DNA from: Aselliscus stoliczkanus
Taxonomy: Eukaryota > Chordata > Mammalia > Chiroptera > Hipposideridae
Direction of reading: 5' to 3'
Assembly (NCBI GenBank): GCA_033961575.1
Contig: CM066727.1
Coordinates: 157,589,434 to 157,653,433 of the forward strand
DNA: 64,000 bases
The position numbers were made by a program, and so were the translations under genes. The notes beneath the pieces were generated by a model that saw only the letters and a program-made list of their open reading frames with translations, ran no database searches and was not told the DNA's origin. Of the stretch, positions 46,190 through 56,859 are shown in pieces. Position 1 is the first letter of the stretch, and each line of letters begins with the position of its first letter.

Positions 46190-46315
46190 CAGCCAGTGTT
46201 TGTCAAATGTCAGGCACTGTACAATGTGCTTCACATATATTCATTATCCACATTTCACAGATGAACAAACTGAGGCTCAAAGGCTTTATATGCCTTGCCC
46301 AAAGTTACCCTTAGG
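46190..46315 (-). mobile_element. MIR SINE fragment
   Basis: 'atgtcaggcactgtacaat', 'cacatttcacagatgaacaa', 'actgaggctcaaaggct' and 'tgccttgcccaaagttaccc' in inverse MIR order. Confidence 0.85.
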
Positions 46316-46533
46316 TTGGCTACATATCCTACTCTTTCTATCATACTCACTGCCCATAGATAAAGTACTATACTGCTATTATTAAAAATGCAGGTAGTAT
46401 AATAACATGGGAAAATAGTCATAATGTTGAATGAAAACATAATACAAGTTGTATATATCACAGCCATGTAAAAGTTTATGCTCAGGTAAGAAAGAATTAG
46501 AAGGAAACATGAAGTTTAAAAAGTTGTGTTAGG

Positions 46534-46962
46534 AGCCGGCTGAGTGGCGCGTTGGTTACGAGTTGGCTTGGGATGCCAGCTCCGAGCAGCAGGGCCCTAT
46601 TTCAGATCCTACATGAGGGCCAGTGATGCTGCACCCTCTACAGCTAAGATGGTGAACAACAGCTCGACTTGGAGCTGGGCTCTGACGGGGTAGGCTGCAA
46701 TGGGGCTGGCTGGCAGCTGATGTGCACATTAGTGAGCTGCCATGAGCTGCTGTGAACCACCATGAACCACCGTCCAATGGCCAGCGAGCAACTGCCTCAG
46801 CCGAGAAGAGCGCAATGATAATACCAACATGGGCCAGTGAAGCGAAGTCCTCCACAATTAGACTGAAGAACAAAAAGGACAGCAACTTGTTTGTTCCCCT
46901 TCCTCGATTTCCCAATGCTGTTCCCCTCCCCAATTTCCCAACTTAAAAACGAAAAAAAAAAA
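46534..46962 (+). mobile_element. Long-form tRNA-headed SINE, older copy
   Basis: Head 'agccggctgagtggcgcg', body and A-rich end. The AATAAA/TCTTT end has decayed (caatttcccaacttaaaaac). A short insertion disturbs the tRNA-like head before the B box. Target duplication tgtgttagg at 46525-46533 and 46963-46971. Confidence 0.9.
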
Positions 46963-46971
46963 TGTGTTAGG

Positions 46972-49217
46972 GTGGTAAGGTTATGGAGGAAATTTTCTTA
47001 CAATTTTTCTTCTTATATTGTTGCAAAATTAGATAAAGACTTCTCAAACGTCTAATTGATTATGCACTTAAGAAGGGTGTTTCAAACCTGGTGAAATCAA
47101 TCACCAGGGAAGATTGCCTGGCTATGGAGAACTTTCATTACCAAGGGACAGGAGGGGCTTATGTGGGCCAAGAGGAGAAAGAAGAGCAGTGACAAGACCC
47201 TTAGTTCAGCGGATTCAAAGGTATGGACCAAAGGGACTTATGTAAAACAAGGCTGCTGTGACTTGGGGACAGTTGTCTGGAAGGGTAAGCTGAGATATCT
47301 GAACTTTATAAGCTAGAAAATAAGGTGTAACACGATGACAGGGTATGAGGAACTTTCTTCTAACCACTGTGTGGAGGACAGTTGAGAGGAAAGAGACTGG
47401 GGCAAGGAGGCCATCAGAAGACATGGGCATGAGAAAGACCTCTGATGTGGTGTGAGCTCCCATGCTCCCCGAGTGACAGAGCACAGAGCATAGTGTGATC
47501 TAAATTTCCCCCAACAAGAGCCTCAGATAAAGGCACCCACTGCACATGTTTCTTTAAAACGAGGGTTAGGGGACCTATAATCTCAAGGATCCCATGAAGC
47601 TTTTACCATATTACACCAAGATGATCATACATGTAAAGCTCTACAGGTTTATAAATAAAATGAACAGGGAGTACTTGGTGCATTTAAGTGTTGCTTTTCC
47701 CCTGCCCGTGAGAAATCCAGGAATGTTTTGAGTAAGTCTCATGGGAGTGGGTATCTAATATGACACACCCATCAAACAGAGAAATACTGCACTTCAGGTG
47801 AAATGCTCTGACTTGCTTTTCCTTAGTCATCAACAGATAAGCCAAAGGTAGAGCAGAGCTGTAAAAATGTCTCTCTGGGGTAGTGGACAAACTGAGAGGT
47901 AAGTAAATAACTAAGTTTATTTATTTTAAAAATAGCTGCTATTTTAGGAGCACACGACATAAGGGCTTTGTGCATTTGCTTTTGTGTGACTTCAGACCAT
48001 GGAATGAGTACATACCTCAGGACCACGTGCGCTTGTTCTAATTATGGAAATGACCGATCTGATCCAATTACTCACAGCAAATCTTGCATTACACTAAAGA
48101 GATGATTCCAACACAGGACTTTGATTTGATGAGTGAAAATTGCCAGCCATTTCTATAAGGCCTTTGAAGAAATGGAAAGCTCAACTGATGATAAAAGCAA
48201 TAGACGAGGGCAGTGGAAGGTTGCTTAACCTTTAATACCATTGCTGTGGTCATGGTTGTTTTATCCTTAACTACCACTGCCCAATTTTAACAAAAATAAC
48301 TTAAGAAAAGGAGCTATATTGATTCTTCATAAACTTTGAATAAAAATACTGCTTTTTTGATTATTCTTTTTATAGATGTTGTTAGATGTCTAGTGTGTAT
48401 AATATCTGCAAAATTTTAAAATAAACATTTTCCCCAATTAAGAAGGATTGGGGGAGAGGGACAAATCTGGCCTGACATTGAGAATCTGATTGGTTCATTC
48501 CCTGTGTCCCAGCTCCTCGAAATACCAACCAAAGGTTCAGACTCTGCCAATCTACTCAGATTGGAGGAAGGGAATGACTTGCTGCGGGTGTGTGGATGAG
48601 GGAAGGCAGTTAGTAAAGCAATAAGGAGGGAGAATCCCTGTCTTGAAGAAGAAGCCCTTGGTACTTTTGTAAGGGAACAGAGGTGCCTGGGGCACAGAAT
48701 GGGAAAATCAGGAGCCAAATAGACATAGCACACATTCTTGTCATTTCACTCCCCAGATACTGATTACAATATGTATAATAATAAGATTTCCTTCTCCACA
48801 GTTATTTTTACTTCCAGGTAGATCATGGTTACCAAACAGTGAACTGATTTGTTGTGTTGGGCAATGCCCATTAATTCTTGACACTCTCCATTCCCCATCT
48901 TGTCCAACACCACTTCACACACAAAAATATGCCAAAAGGTGAGAAAGCAAAAGTACTAATATGTCCACTTAACAATAGCATACCTTTAAAGATGATGGAG
49001 TCTCAGAGGTAGATTTATAAATTACCCTCCCCAAGAAGTGATTGTGCTGAATGTCAGTCACAGAAGGGCACTGAGAAATCATGACTCCATGTACAGTTTT
49101 TTTCTATCTTTTTCTGATTGCCCTAATTTATGGCAAAGAATGATGAATAAATTCATGAAATAAATTTCTATTAGCCCATAATTACTGAGAAACCTATCCT
49201 GAATTGCATAAAAATAG
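46972..49217. other. Unassigned non-coding sequence
   Basis: No interspersed repeat recognised in 2.2 kb. A segment with exon-like borders at 47827-47898 is discussed as a finding. Frames 47215-47484, 47684-47890, 47823-48026 and 48416-48733 lack recognisable domains. Confidence 0.4.
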
Positions 49218-49229
49218 CATAATAGTTGT

Positions 49230-49550
49230 TTCTATATCTTGACTATTGTAAATAATGCTGCAGTGAACACAGGGGTTCGTAAAGCTTTTCAAATTAGTGT
49301 TTTTATACTCTTTGTTTAAATACCCAGAAGTGGAATAGCTGGATCATATGGTAGTTTATTTATTTATTTTTTTTTTTGAGGAATCTCCATGCTGTTTTTC
49401 ATGGTAGCAGTACCAACTTACAATCCCACCAACACTGTGTGAGGGTGCCTTCTCCACATCCTCTCCAACACTTATTATTCAATATTGTACCTTGTCTTTT
49501 TTTATAATAGCCATTCTTACATTGACAAATGAATAAAGATGTGATGATGT

Positions 49551-49590
<40 letters not shown>

Positions 49591-49965
49591 GCAATACTAC
49601 TCAGCCATAAAAAAGATGAAATGGTGCCATTCACAACAACAGGAATGGGCCTTGAAGTAGTATGCTAAGTGAAATGTCAGACAGAAAAGGACAAAAGCCG
49701 TACACTTTCACTCACGTGGCATATGAAAGAAAAACGAAACAAATGAGCAAACAAAACAAAACTCATAGATTCAGAAAACAGATTAATGGTTACCAGAGAA
49801 AAGGTAGGGGGTGCAAAATGGGTAAAGGGGATCAAATGTTTGGTGATGAATGAAAATGAGACTTCTGGTGGTGAGCACGCTATAGTGTAAACGGATATCA
49901 AATTATAATCTTGTACACCTGAAACTTATGTTATTAACCAGTGTTACCTCAATAAAAAAAAATTG
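49230..49965 (+). mobile_element. 5'-inverted (twin-primed) L1 insertion
   Basis: 49230 to about 49524 is inverse L1 ORF2 ('actattgtaaataatgctgc', 'cccagaagtggaatagctgg', 'atcctctccaacacttatt'). About 49525-49965 is the directly following ORF2 and 3' UTR in forward orientation ('actcagccataaaaaagatg', 'gtgaaatgtcagacag'), ending in an A tail. Imperfect duplication gcataatagttg / gcataatggtta (49218-49229 and 49966-49977). Confidence 0.88.
49552..49588. repeat. (AC)n microsatellite inside L1
   Basis: About 18 units at the L1 position that normally reads 'tatatatacacaatgg', close to the inversion junction. Confidence 0.95.
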
Positions 49966-49979
49966 GCATAATGGTTAAC

Positions 49980-50834
49980 CCTAATTAGATAGTTTGTATT
50001 TTCCTGCATTTCCAAGTCAGGTTTCCTTTCTTTCCCGGCTGGCAGGCACTGAGTTCTCTCCTGCCCTGGTCTCAAAATGTGTTCACAAGACAGGACCCCA
50101 GAGACCGATTCTTTAGGGAGAAATGGACTAACAAGGCTTTACATGAGCACTTCTTTAGAACCAAGAGCTGTATTTTGATAGAGCAGGAACAGGGGAAGGG
50201 TCCATTTGGAGCATCTGAAATCATGCCTGCCTTCCCCAAAGATTCATACACATTCTTGAATTGGCTTGGATGCTAATTGCCAGGAGAACTAACTAGCAGC
50301 TTCTCACTTGTATTTCATTTGCATCAGTTCCACCAATATTTATGTGTTGGTCACTGTGGGAGCATGTTTACTTGCTGTGAGTTCAGTATTTAAAGGAGCC
50401 TGAGGGTGTGCCATCCTTAACCATGAGATGTGAGCTATGTCTACATCCCCGGAGCCCTGGGCTTCCCTGCTTGTAGCTCCAGAGACTGAGCCCCCTTTCT
50501 GTCGACATTCTAACTAAAGCTTGGAACTGGCTTTAGGAATCCTGCTCCTTAATCTCTCCTTTATTAACTGCTATTCTGGAAGAGGCTGGAGAGAGCACCG
50601 TGATGCTAGCCAGAAGCTCTTAGGTGCCCCTTCTTGGCTCATTTTTCTCCTCCACCCACCAATAGCCCCAGGTAAGAGCGATGTTGCTTCCATACCAGCA
50701 AAACTCAGCATAGCACTTTCCAGGGCGGATTTATGTGGGAATGCACTTACATCATGTGATCACCGTCTCCTCCCTTTCCTCTCCAAACCTCTTTCTGTGG
50801 TCACTCAGCACAGGAACGGTCTGTGCATGACACA
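49980..50834. other. Unassigned non-coding sequence
   Basis: GC content is a little higher than around it. The 105-aa frame at 50521-50838 begins with a hydrophobic stretch but has no family signature and no upstream support. No repeat recognised. Confidence 0.4.
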
Positions 50835-51075
50835 GTGACTGATGGCATGGCCTTGGGAGACAGATCGCAGGGTTCAAGTCTCAACTCCACTACTTACTCC
50901 ATGTGAGATATTGGGCAAGCTTCCTAACTGCTCTGAGCTTCACCTTCTTCGTCCATAAAATGAAGATAATAACCACTTTGCAGTTGACAGGAAGATGAAA
51001 CAGAATAATGTATGCAAAGCAGTATGCCCGGTCCATAATAAATACTCAATAAAAGGTAGCTAATATTATTAATGG
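50835..51075 (+). mobile_element. MIR SINE, nearly complete
   Basis: 'ggcatggccttgggagacag', 'gggttcaagtctcaactcc', 'actacttactccatgtgaga', 'gggcaagcttcctaactgc' and the end 'gtccataataaatactcaat' in full MIR order. Confidence 0.9.
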
Positions 51076-51137
51076 AGCCACCATATATCTAGTTGTTCAA
51101 ACGACACAGGTACCTTAGGTAGAATTCGTCCTTTTTT

Positions 51138-51597
51138 TAAAAGATTTTTTTTGTTTTTTAATTGGGGGATTGGGGGAGGGGAACTCCATTGGGGAACTGG
51201 GGGAGGGGAACAGCGTTGGGGAATCAGGGAAGGGGAACAGACAAGTTGCTGTCATTTTGCTCTTCAGTCTAGTTGTGGAGGACGTCGCTTCACTGGCCCA
51301 TGTTGGTATCATCATTGCGCTCTTCCTGGGTGAGGAAGATCGGTCGCCGGCCTTTGGATGTCGCTCACAGCGGCTATTGGCGGCTCACGCTGGCTGCTGG
51401 CCACTCACTGTAGCCTATGGCAGCCCACTGCAGCAGGGGCTGCAGCCTACACCATGGCTGGGACTCGCAGCCCAGCTCCAGGTGGAGCTGTTGTTAGCCG
51501 TAGAGGGGAGTGTCACTGGCCCTCATATGTGGGATCAGAACCCGGGCTGCTGGCGTCCCAAGCCAGCTCTTAACCAATGCACCACTCGGCCGGCCCG
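51138..51597 (-). mobile_element. Long-form tRNA-headed SINE
   Basis: T-rich start, inverse body ('ggaggggaacagcgttgggg', 'gtggaggacgtcgcttcact'), inverse 'gagtgtcactggccctcata', and the head 'ccactcggccggccc' at the right end. Approximate duplication aattcgtcctttttt / catttgtccttttttc (51122 and 51599). Frames at 51170-51649 (159 aa) and 51358-51573 are read-throughs of this SINE. Confidence 0.92.
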
Positions 51598-51614
51598 CAT
51601 TTGTCCTTTTTTCC

Positions 51615-52182
51615 TCTGTAGCCAACCTGACCTTATTATGTCCAATTAATTCTACCTCTTAAACACAACTGAAATCCATTTCCTCCTCCCCATCCCTGCT
51701 GTAAGAGCTAAACATCTCTTCTACCAGCTTTTCTTTTCTACCGTTATAATCTTTTCACTTTACTTGTATATCCACCCTCTTCCTATCCCAACTGTTCTGC
51801 ACGTTTCCCAACAGTGTGAATTTTCTAAAATAGAAATGTGCTCATGACGCTTCCTTAATACAGATCTTTCAGGGACTCCATACAATTACTTTCAGGATTC
51901 AACCTCAATTCCTCAGCACAGCATTCAAGATTCAAGACATGGGACCAGATCTCACTACTCTCACCATTCACCATACACTCTTTTCTCCCAGAACGATTTG
52001 TCCTTCTTACAATAACCCTCATGTCCAAGTGCCTTTGAACACACTGTTCCCACCATGTGTTTCTTGTTCCTTTCTTCACATGATGGGCATCCATGTATCT
52101 TCTACGACTCAATGCCTAGAGCTCTTTTCCAAGAAGTCTTCTTGACTCCTTACTCACACATTATATTAGTTTACTTTCTGTT
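51615..52182 (+). mobile_element. L2 LINE, split by Tigger1
   Basis: 'cagggactccatacaattac', 'tctcccagaacgatttgtcc', 'gttcccaccatgtgtttctt', 'ccaagaagtcttcttgactc' follow the L2 3' region. The text resumes near 52533-52615 ('ttgagacagaggtaccatgt'). Confidence 0.65.
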
Positions 52183-52184
52183 TA

Positions 52185-52530
52185 CAGGCAGACCTTGTTT
52201 TATTGTTTGTAGCTTTATTATGCTTCACAGACACTGTGTGGTTTAAAAGGTAAGGTCTGTGGCAACCCTGTGTAGATTAAGTCTATTGATGCTACCTTTC
52301 CAACAAGTTCAGGTGATGGTTAGCATTTTTTAGCAATCAAGTATTTTAATTAAGGCATGGACATTTTTTAAGACACAATACTATTGCATGCTTAATAGAT
52401 GACAGTATGATGTAAACATAACTTTTATGTGCATTGGGAAATCAAAAAGTTTGTGTGACTCGTTTTCTTGTGATATTAGCTTTATTGTGGCAGTCTGGAA
52501 CAGAACCCGCAATTACTCCAAAGTAGGCTG
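52185..52530 (+). mobile_element. Tigger1-derived MITE
   Basis: Starts 'caggcagaccttgttttatt' and ends 'ttactccaaagtaggctg', the two Tigger1 ends. The interior matches only the terminal parts ('gtggcaaccctgtgtagat', 'gttagcattttttagcaatc', 'gtaaacataacttttatgtg'), so the transposase is deleted. TA duplication at 52183-52184 and 52531-52532. Confidence 0.92.
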
Positions 52531-52532
52531 TA

Positions 52533-52615
52533 CTCCTCTCTCTCTTACTCTTTAGAAATAAGTTATTTGAGACAGAGGTACCATGTACCTTGCTGTGTCC
52601 CAAATTGCAAACAAC
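52533..52615 (+). mobile_element. L2 LINE, continuation after Tigger1
   Basis: 'cttactctttagaaataag', 'tgagacagaggtaccatgta' and 'tgctgtgtcccaaattgcaa' resemble the L2 stretch that normally follows the Tigger1 insertion point. Confidence 0.5.
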
Positions 52616-52859
52616 AAACATAAATGTTGGATCAATTTACTCAGCAAACATCTACTGAGCACCCAGTCTGTGCCGAGCACTGGGCTCAGAGCTAGACCCA
52701 CACTTGCTCTCTATCACTGCACAGTGCCCTGTGGTTTTGTGACCCTTAGTTCCACAGGAAAGCATGAACAGGGTTTGACTATCCAACATCTCCCTCTTCA
52801 AAACTCCCACTGAAACTTCAATAGCTTCCCATTGGTAGATACAACACAAACACTCATGT
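52616..52859. other. Mostly unassigned; possible old LINE/SINE end
   Basis: 'tctactgagcacccagtctg' followed by 'gccgagcactgggctcagag' resembles the inverse L2 or MIR end near 52650-52690. The rest is unassigned. Confidence 0.35.
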
Positions 52860-52990
52860 GTAAATGTCATCTAGATTTATTCTCACAAAAACCCTGTAAG
52901 ATATCATCTAAGTTTGATAAATGAGAAACCCAAAGTTCTGGAAGATTTTGTAGCTTGTCCAAGGTCAACCAGCTTGTGACTGGCACACCC
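52860..52990 (-). mobile_element. MIR SINE fragment
   Basis: 'attctcacaaaaaccctgta', 'gataaatgagaaacccaaag', 'agcttgtccaaggtcaacca' in inverse MIR order. Confidence 0.7.
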
Positions 52991-52999
52991 AGATAATAG

Positions 53000-53226
53000 G
53001 GGAGGCAATGTTGTATAGCGGTTATAAGCTAGCTTTTGGAGTGAGACCAACCTGGGTTCAAATCCCAGCCTTTCCACATATGAGCTGTGTGGTCTTACAA
53101 AAATTACTTCACCTCTTCAAGCTTCAGATTCTAGAGGGGAATAATAATACTTATCTACCTACTTCACAAGGTTGTATGAGAACTAAATTAAAAATTGAAT
53201 ATAAACTTGCAGTCCTAGAGCCTGGT
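53000..53226 (+). mobile_element. MIR SINE, nearly complete
   Basis: 'tgttgtatagcggttataag', 'gagaccaacctgggttcaaa', 'tcccagcctttccacatatg', 'ggggaataataatacttatc' and 'cctagagcctggtaagac' in MIR order, including the tRNA-like B box 'ggttcaaatcc'. Confidence 0.9.
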
Positions 53227-53229
53227 AAG

Positions 53230-53784
53230 ACCCCAGGAGACAAAATTTTCTCAGGGCCCACATTTCTAAGAACCACTCTATGGTTCTTTCTGAGGAAGGG
53301 TTGGAACTGACAGGAGAAAAGTCGATTCTATCTGAAGTTGCACAGGGAACTTGAGGCCCAAACAGAATGCCCTTGTTTCTAGCAATCAAGGACACCAAGA
53401 AAATCGCCTGTGTGCCAACCATATTATAGATATTCCCTAGAGAATTCAGATCTTGTCAGCAATCAAATGTTGACACTTGGTAAAATGTGACAGTCCTTCG
53501 AAAAATATGTATTGTTTACAATACTAAAATTCTAAGTTGGGAACTCATGACACCAGTGAACTTGTCAAGTTATCTAAAAATCATTTCATCTTCCATCACT
53601 TCTTTGGGTACTATAACCATGGATTTTTATTCTCTTGAACACTCACTAAAACTGTTGTGTTCTTAATTCTGTCAGGTACAGTGTTTTGGTCCCATTTGGT
53701 AAAAATATGATAATCCATTTATAGGTATGGTATAATGGAGTAAAATTGTTTTTACCATTTATTATAATCTTGAAGCTGTGGATA
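53230..53784. other. Unassigned non-coding sequence
   Basis: No feature recognised. Confidence 0.4.
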
Positions 53785-53985
53785 ATTGTAATAATAGTAG
53801 GTAATTACTAAGCTCATACTATGTGCTAGGTACTGGGTATTTTTTTTTAATGTATTATTTCATTTAATAGAAGAACCCAGTGAGAAATCTGAGATTTAAT
53901 GAGGTTAAATTCTTTGATGTGGGTCATATGCTGTGAGCGGCAGAGCAGGAAATCAAACCCATCAGAAGCCAAGTTCTCTTCAGCC
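53785..53985 (-). mobile_element. MIR SINE
   Basis: 'actatgtgctaggtactggg', 'atttcatttaatagaagaac', 'gatttaatgaggttaaattc', 'gagcaggaaatcaaaccca' in inverse MIR order. Confidence 0.7.
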
Positions 53986-53989
53986 ATTT

Positions 53990-54775
53990 TGTACAGCACC
54001 GATTACATATAAGGCCTCAGACTGTCCGGAAACCAGTTTGAATAACACACCACCCATCCTTAGGGGGCTCACAGTGGAGCTCCAATGTAAGTCCCGTCTC
54101 GGACAAAAGAAGGGTCAATAAATACACGGGTGCACTCAATGGAGTGGTCAGGCTAACTCTCATACAAAACTATGGGCAAAGGAGAGTAAATCATTGCCTG
54201 AAATGAGGTCTGAATAAAGTAGGAGAGGAAAGTAAAGCCGGGGACTTGGGAAAGGCCATGTGAAAAGCTGCCATCTGAGCTCGTAGGCCTCCACAACTTT
54301 ATCTTAGCTCTTAGTTTCAGAGCCACTCGGCTATTCTAATTAGAATCTTCATTCTATTTATAATTTTGAACTAAGTCCCAGCACCTGTTGTGACTTTATC
54401 TCGCAATTAAAGTAAGAGGATCTGGCTTGCCTTCCTGTCTTCATTTTTGCAAGGTCATTCCCTTTTAAACACTTACTTTCCCATGAGCTGCCTTTTACCC
54501 TTGCCATAGTGTGGCTGCCACAGGAGCACAGCCACAGGGGTTCATAGCGCACCGAGGCGGAGCCACAGCAGCATTCCAGATGAAGCTGGGAAGTGACAGA
54601 AAGAGCTCCTGGGAAGAGCAGGAGCACAACGGGACCTGAAATCAGAGTGCGTCTTTTGGATTCGGGCATCATATCATTTTGTGAAACTCCATCTAAAAAA
54701 GCACATTTTATATCAAGACCAAGTTCTTAATAAAAGTAAAAGCCTTCCATTTGCTACATTTGAAAGTACCCCTTG
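53990..54775. other. Unassigned non-coding sequence
   Basis: Includes a 104-aa minus frame (54358-54672) with no recognisable domain. No repeat recognised. Confidence 0.4.
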
Positions 54776-54779
54776 AAAC

Positions 54780-55130
54780 ATCAACATTGGAGTGGCAGTT
54801 CCAACAAGTGGCCAGCCTGGGACCATGCTGAGGACTTTCCTAAAGTCCCTCAAAGACCCCCAGAGGCGAGCCTCCGTGTGCCCTGTACCTTTTGCTAAGC
54901 AGCTCCAAGCCCAGCACTAGTGGCAGCCGGCCTCTAACCACTCCCAGGCACCTCTTAGCCCAGCACAGGCAGCTACCAACTGCAGACCACTTTGTAGTTC
55001 CTATCAGATGTCCCTGGGCTGGACACAGCCCGCGGTTGACCTTGGCCACCAGAGCCCCTCCCCCAGAGTCCCCAGAACCAACACACCTGGTGGCTGGTTT
55101 CAGAAAAACACCAACATAAAGTCTTAGGAT
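54780..55130 (+). mobile_element. L1 5'-UTR fragment
   Basis: GC-rich text ('agctccaagcccagcactag', 'ggcagccggcctcta', 'cagcacaggcagctacc', 'gggctggacacagcccgc') is paralogous to 62300-62530 in the L1 derivative at 61474-63497. It probably belongs to the 5' UTR of the same L1 lineage. Frames 54840-55175 and 54892-55119 are artefacts. Confidence 0.65.
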
Positions 55131-55137
55131 TACATTT

Positions 55138-55297
55138 CCTTTTTTTTTTTTTTTTTTTTTTTTTAGCTGAGTCATTCTGCTACCTGTTGGCAGCTCAGTG
55201 GCAACTCAGCTCCGGCTGGGCATTGAACTGCTGTTGCTCAGAGTTCAGCTCACACTCTTGAGCAACCTCTTAACCAACTGAGCCACTCGGCCGGCCC
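55138..55297 (-). mobile_element. tRNA-headed SINE, third type
   Basis: T-run of about 24, then a body unlike the other copies ('ctgagtcattctgctacctg', 'ggcagctcagtggcaactca', 'gttgctcagagttcagctca'), and the shared head inverse 'gagccactcggccggccc'. Flanking tacattt at 55131-55137 and 55298-55304. Confidence 0.85.
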
Positions 55298-55467
55298 TAC
55301 ATTTATTTTTGAGTCGGGTTTAACAAAATTTCACCTCGCTGTTAGTTCTTGTGTTCATAGACTATTCAAATGGGTTAATAACAACCTGAAAATGTTTGGT
55401 ATAAATATACAAATTATAACACTTATATATAAACCTATATAACTTGTCCAAGATTTAAATTACTACA

Positions 55468-55605
55468 TTTCTGTCAGATGGGTACTTAACTTATTGGAGT
55501 AATCACTTTGTAAAGTATATAAATGTCTAATCACTATGTTGTACACCTGAAACATAATATGGCATGTCAACTATAATTGAAAAATAAATTTTATATTTTT
55601 TTAAT
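55468..55605 (+). mobile_element. L1 3'-UTR tail fragment
   Basis: 'gtcagatgggtacttaact', 'gtatataaatgtctaatcac', 'tatgttgtacacctgaaaca' and 'tgtcaactataattgaaaaa', then an AATAAATAA-rich tail to about 55640. Same module as 63180-63290. Confidence 0.85.
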
Positions 55606-55969
55606 AAATAAATAAATCATTTTTTTTTAATAAATAAATCATTACATTTCCTTGTGCTCATAGGTCTTCCTGGCTTTGTGAGGCTTTGAGTTATATATTA
55701 GCTTAAAAAACAAACCCTCAAAACTCAGATACAAGTATATACCTGCCTTAGGTGTGCATATATTTGCAGGTTACAGAGACAGAGCTTTTCTGAAATCCTA
55801 TTCCCTTTTTCAGGATACTCTCAAGCTATAGAACTTTCCAGAAGCACTTGATATAGTCAAAACAAAACTAAACTGCTTGTTTCCCTTATCCCCAGTCTCT
55901 AGGCGTCCCCTGCCACCAGCTGTCCACATCAAGGTTGCCAGAGCAGTTTCTCAATAATGCAAACAAAAC

Positions 55970-56170
55970 CTCACTGCTTACAAAATCAAGTTCAACCTCT
56001 GCCACAGTGTTTCAGCCTGAGTTTCACCAGCTTCCTGTGTCACCCGTATACCTCATGGTTTCCAGCCTCCTAGAACATCTAACCTCAACACCCTACACAG
56101 GCTCTTCCTCACCCCTGTGCCCTTTGCCCCACACTACCCCTCTATCTCTCATGACAGGGGCTGCTGCTCT
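55970..56170 (+). mobile_element. L2 LINE, left part, split by a DNA transposon
   Basis: 'cttacaaaatcaagttcaac', 'gtttcagcctgagtttcacc', 'ctcacccctgtgccctttgc' resemble the L2 3' region. It continues at 56860. Confidence 0.55.
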
Positions 56171-56184
56171 CTATACCATTGTTT

Positions 56185-56800
56185 GCTCCTTATGCTTGGG
56201 GGATGCATTCCACGACCTCCAGTGGATACCTGAAACCACCAAGAATACCGAACCCTACATAGAGTATGTTTTTTTCCTATACATACATGCCTATGACAAA
56301 GTTTAATTTATAAATCAGGCAGTTTCATAGATAGAAGACCTGTTCTTACTACAGATGTCAGCAACCTGGGCATATGATTTTTTTATTATTATTATTAACT
56401 TGAGAACTTTCTCCTTTTCACCTAAAGGAAGCAATTTATGCATATCTGAATCTCCAGCATGACTACTCTTGTGCTTTGGGGCCATTATTAAGTAAAAGAA
56501 GGGTTATTTGAACACAAGCACTGAGATACCTCACAGTTGAACTGATAACCAAGATGGCTACTCAGTGACTCATGGTCTGGGAGTGTGTACAGTGTGAACA
56601 CGCTGGACAAAGGATTATTCACATTCCGGGGGCATCACGAAATTGCATCATGCTATTCAGGATGACACACAATTTAAAACCTATGAATTGTTTATTTCTG
56701 GAATTCACCATTTAATATTTTCAGACTGCAGTTGACCAAGGGTATCTGAAACGGAGGAATGAGAAACCACAGGGAAGGGGGTACTACTGTAGTCCTACAG
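56185..56800 (-). mobile_element. Tigger-like (pogo) DNA transposon remnant
   Basis: Right end, read inward, 'ctacagtagtacccccttcc', then 'ggtttctcattcctccgttt', resembles Tigger3/Tigger7/MER44-type ends. On the minus strand the transposase N-terminus is readable from about 56488 downward: Met-Ala-Pro-Lys-His-Lys-Ser-Ser, later Leu-Pro-Leu-Gly-Glu-Lys. It breaks off near 56390. The left end 'gatacctgaaaccaccaag' resembles the partner terminus. Most of the transposase is deleted. Subfamily not certain. Confidence 0.7.
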
Positions 56801-56859
56801 GAAAGATTTCTATTTGTCTCTTAAGACCATATTCAATCATTAGTCTCTCCAAGATGGCT

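Noticed and set aside
51170..51649. 159-aa open frame
   Set aside because: It runs antisense through a long-form SINE with target duplications. Parallel frames with related text occur over the other SINE copies, so it is not a gene.
53000..53080. tRNA gene from the B-box-like 'ggttcaaatcc'
   Set aside because: The downstream text is the MIR core and tail. This is a MIR head, not a tRNA.
55935..56306. 123-aa plus-strand frame
   Set aside because: It crosses from L2 sequence into a Tigger-like element, so it is a chance frame.
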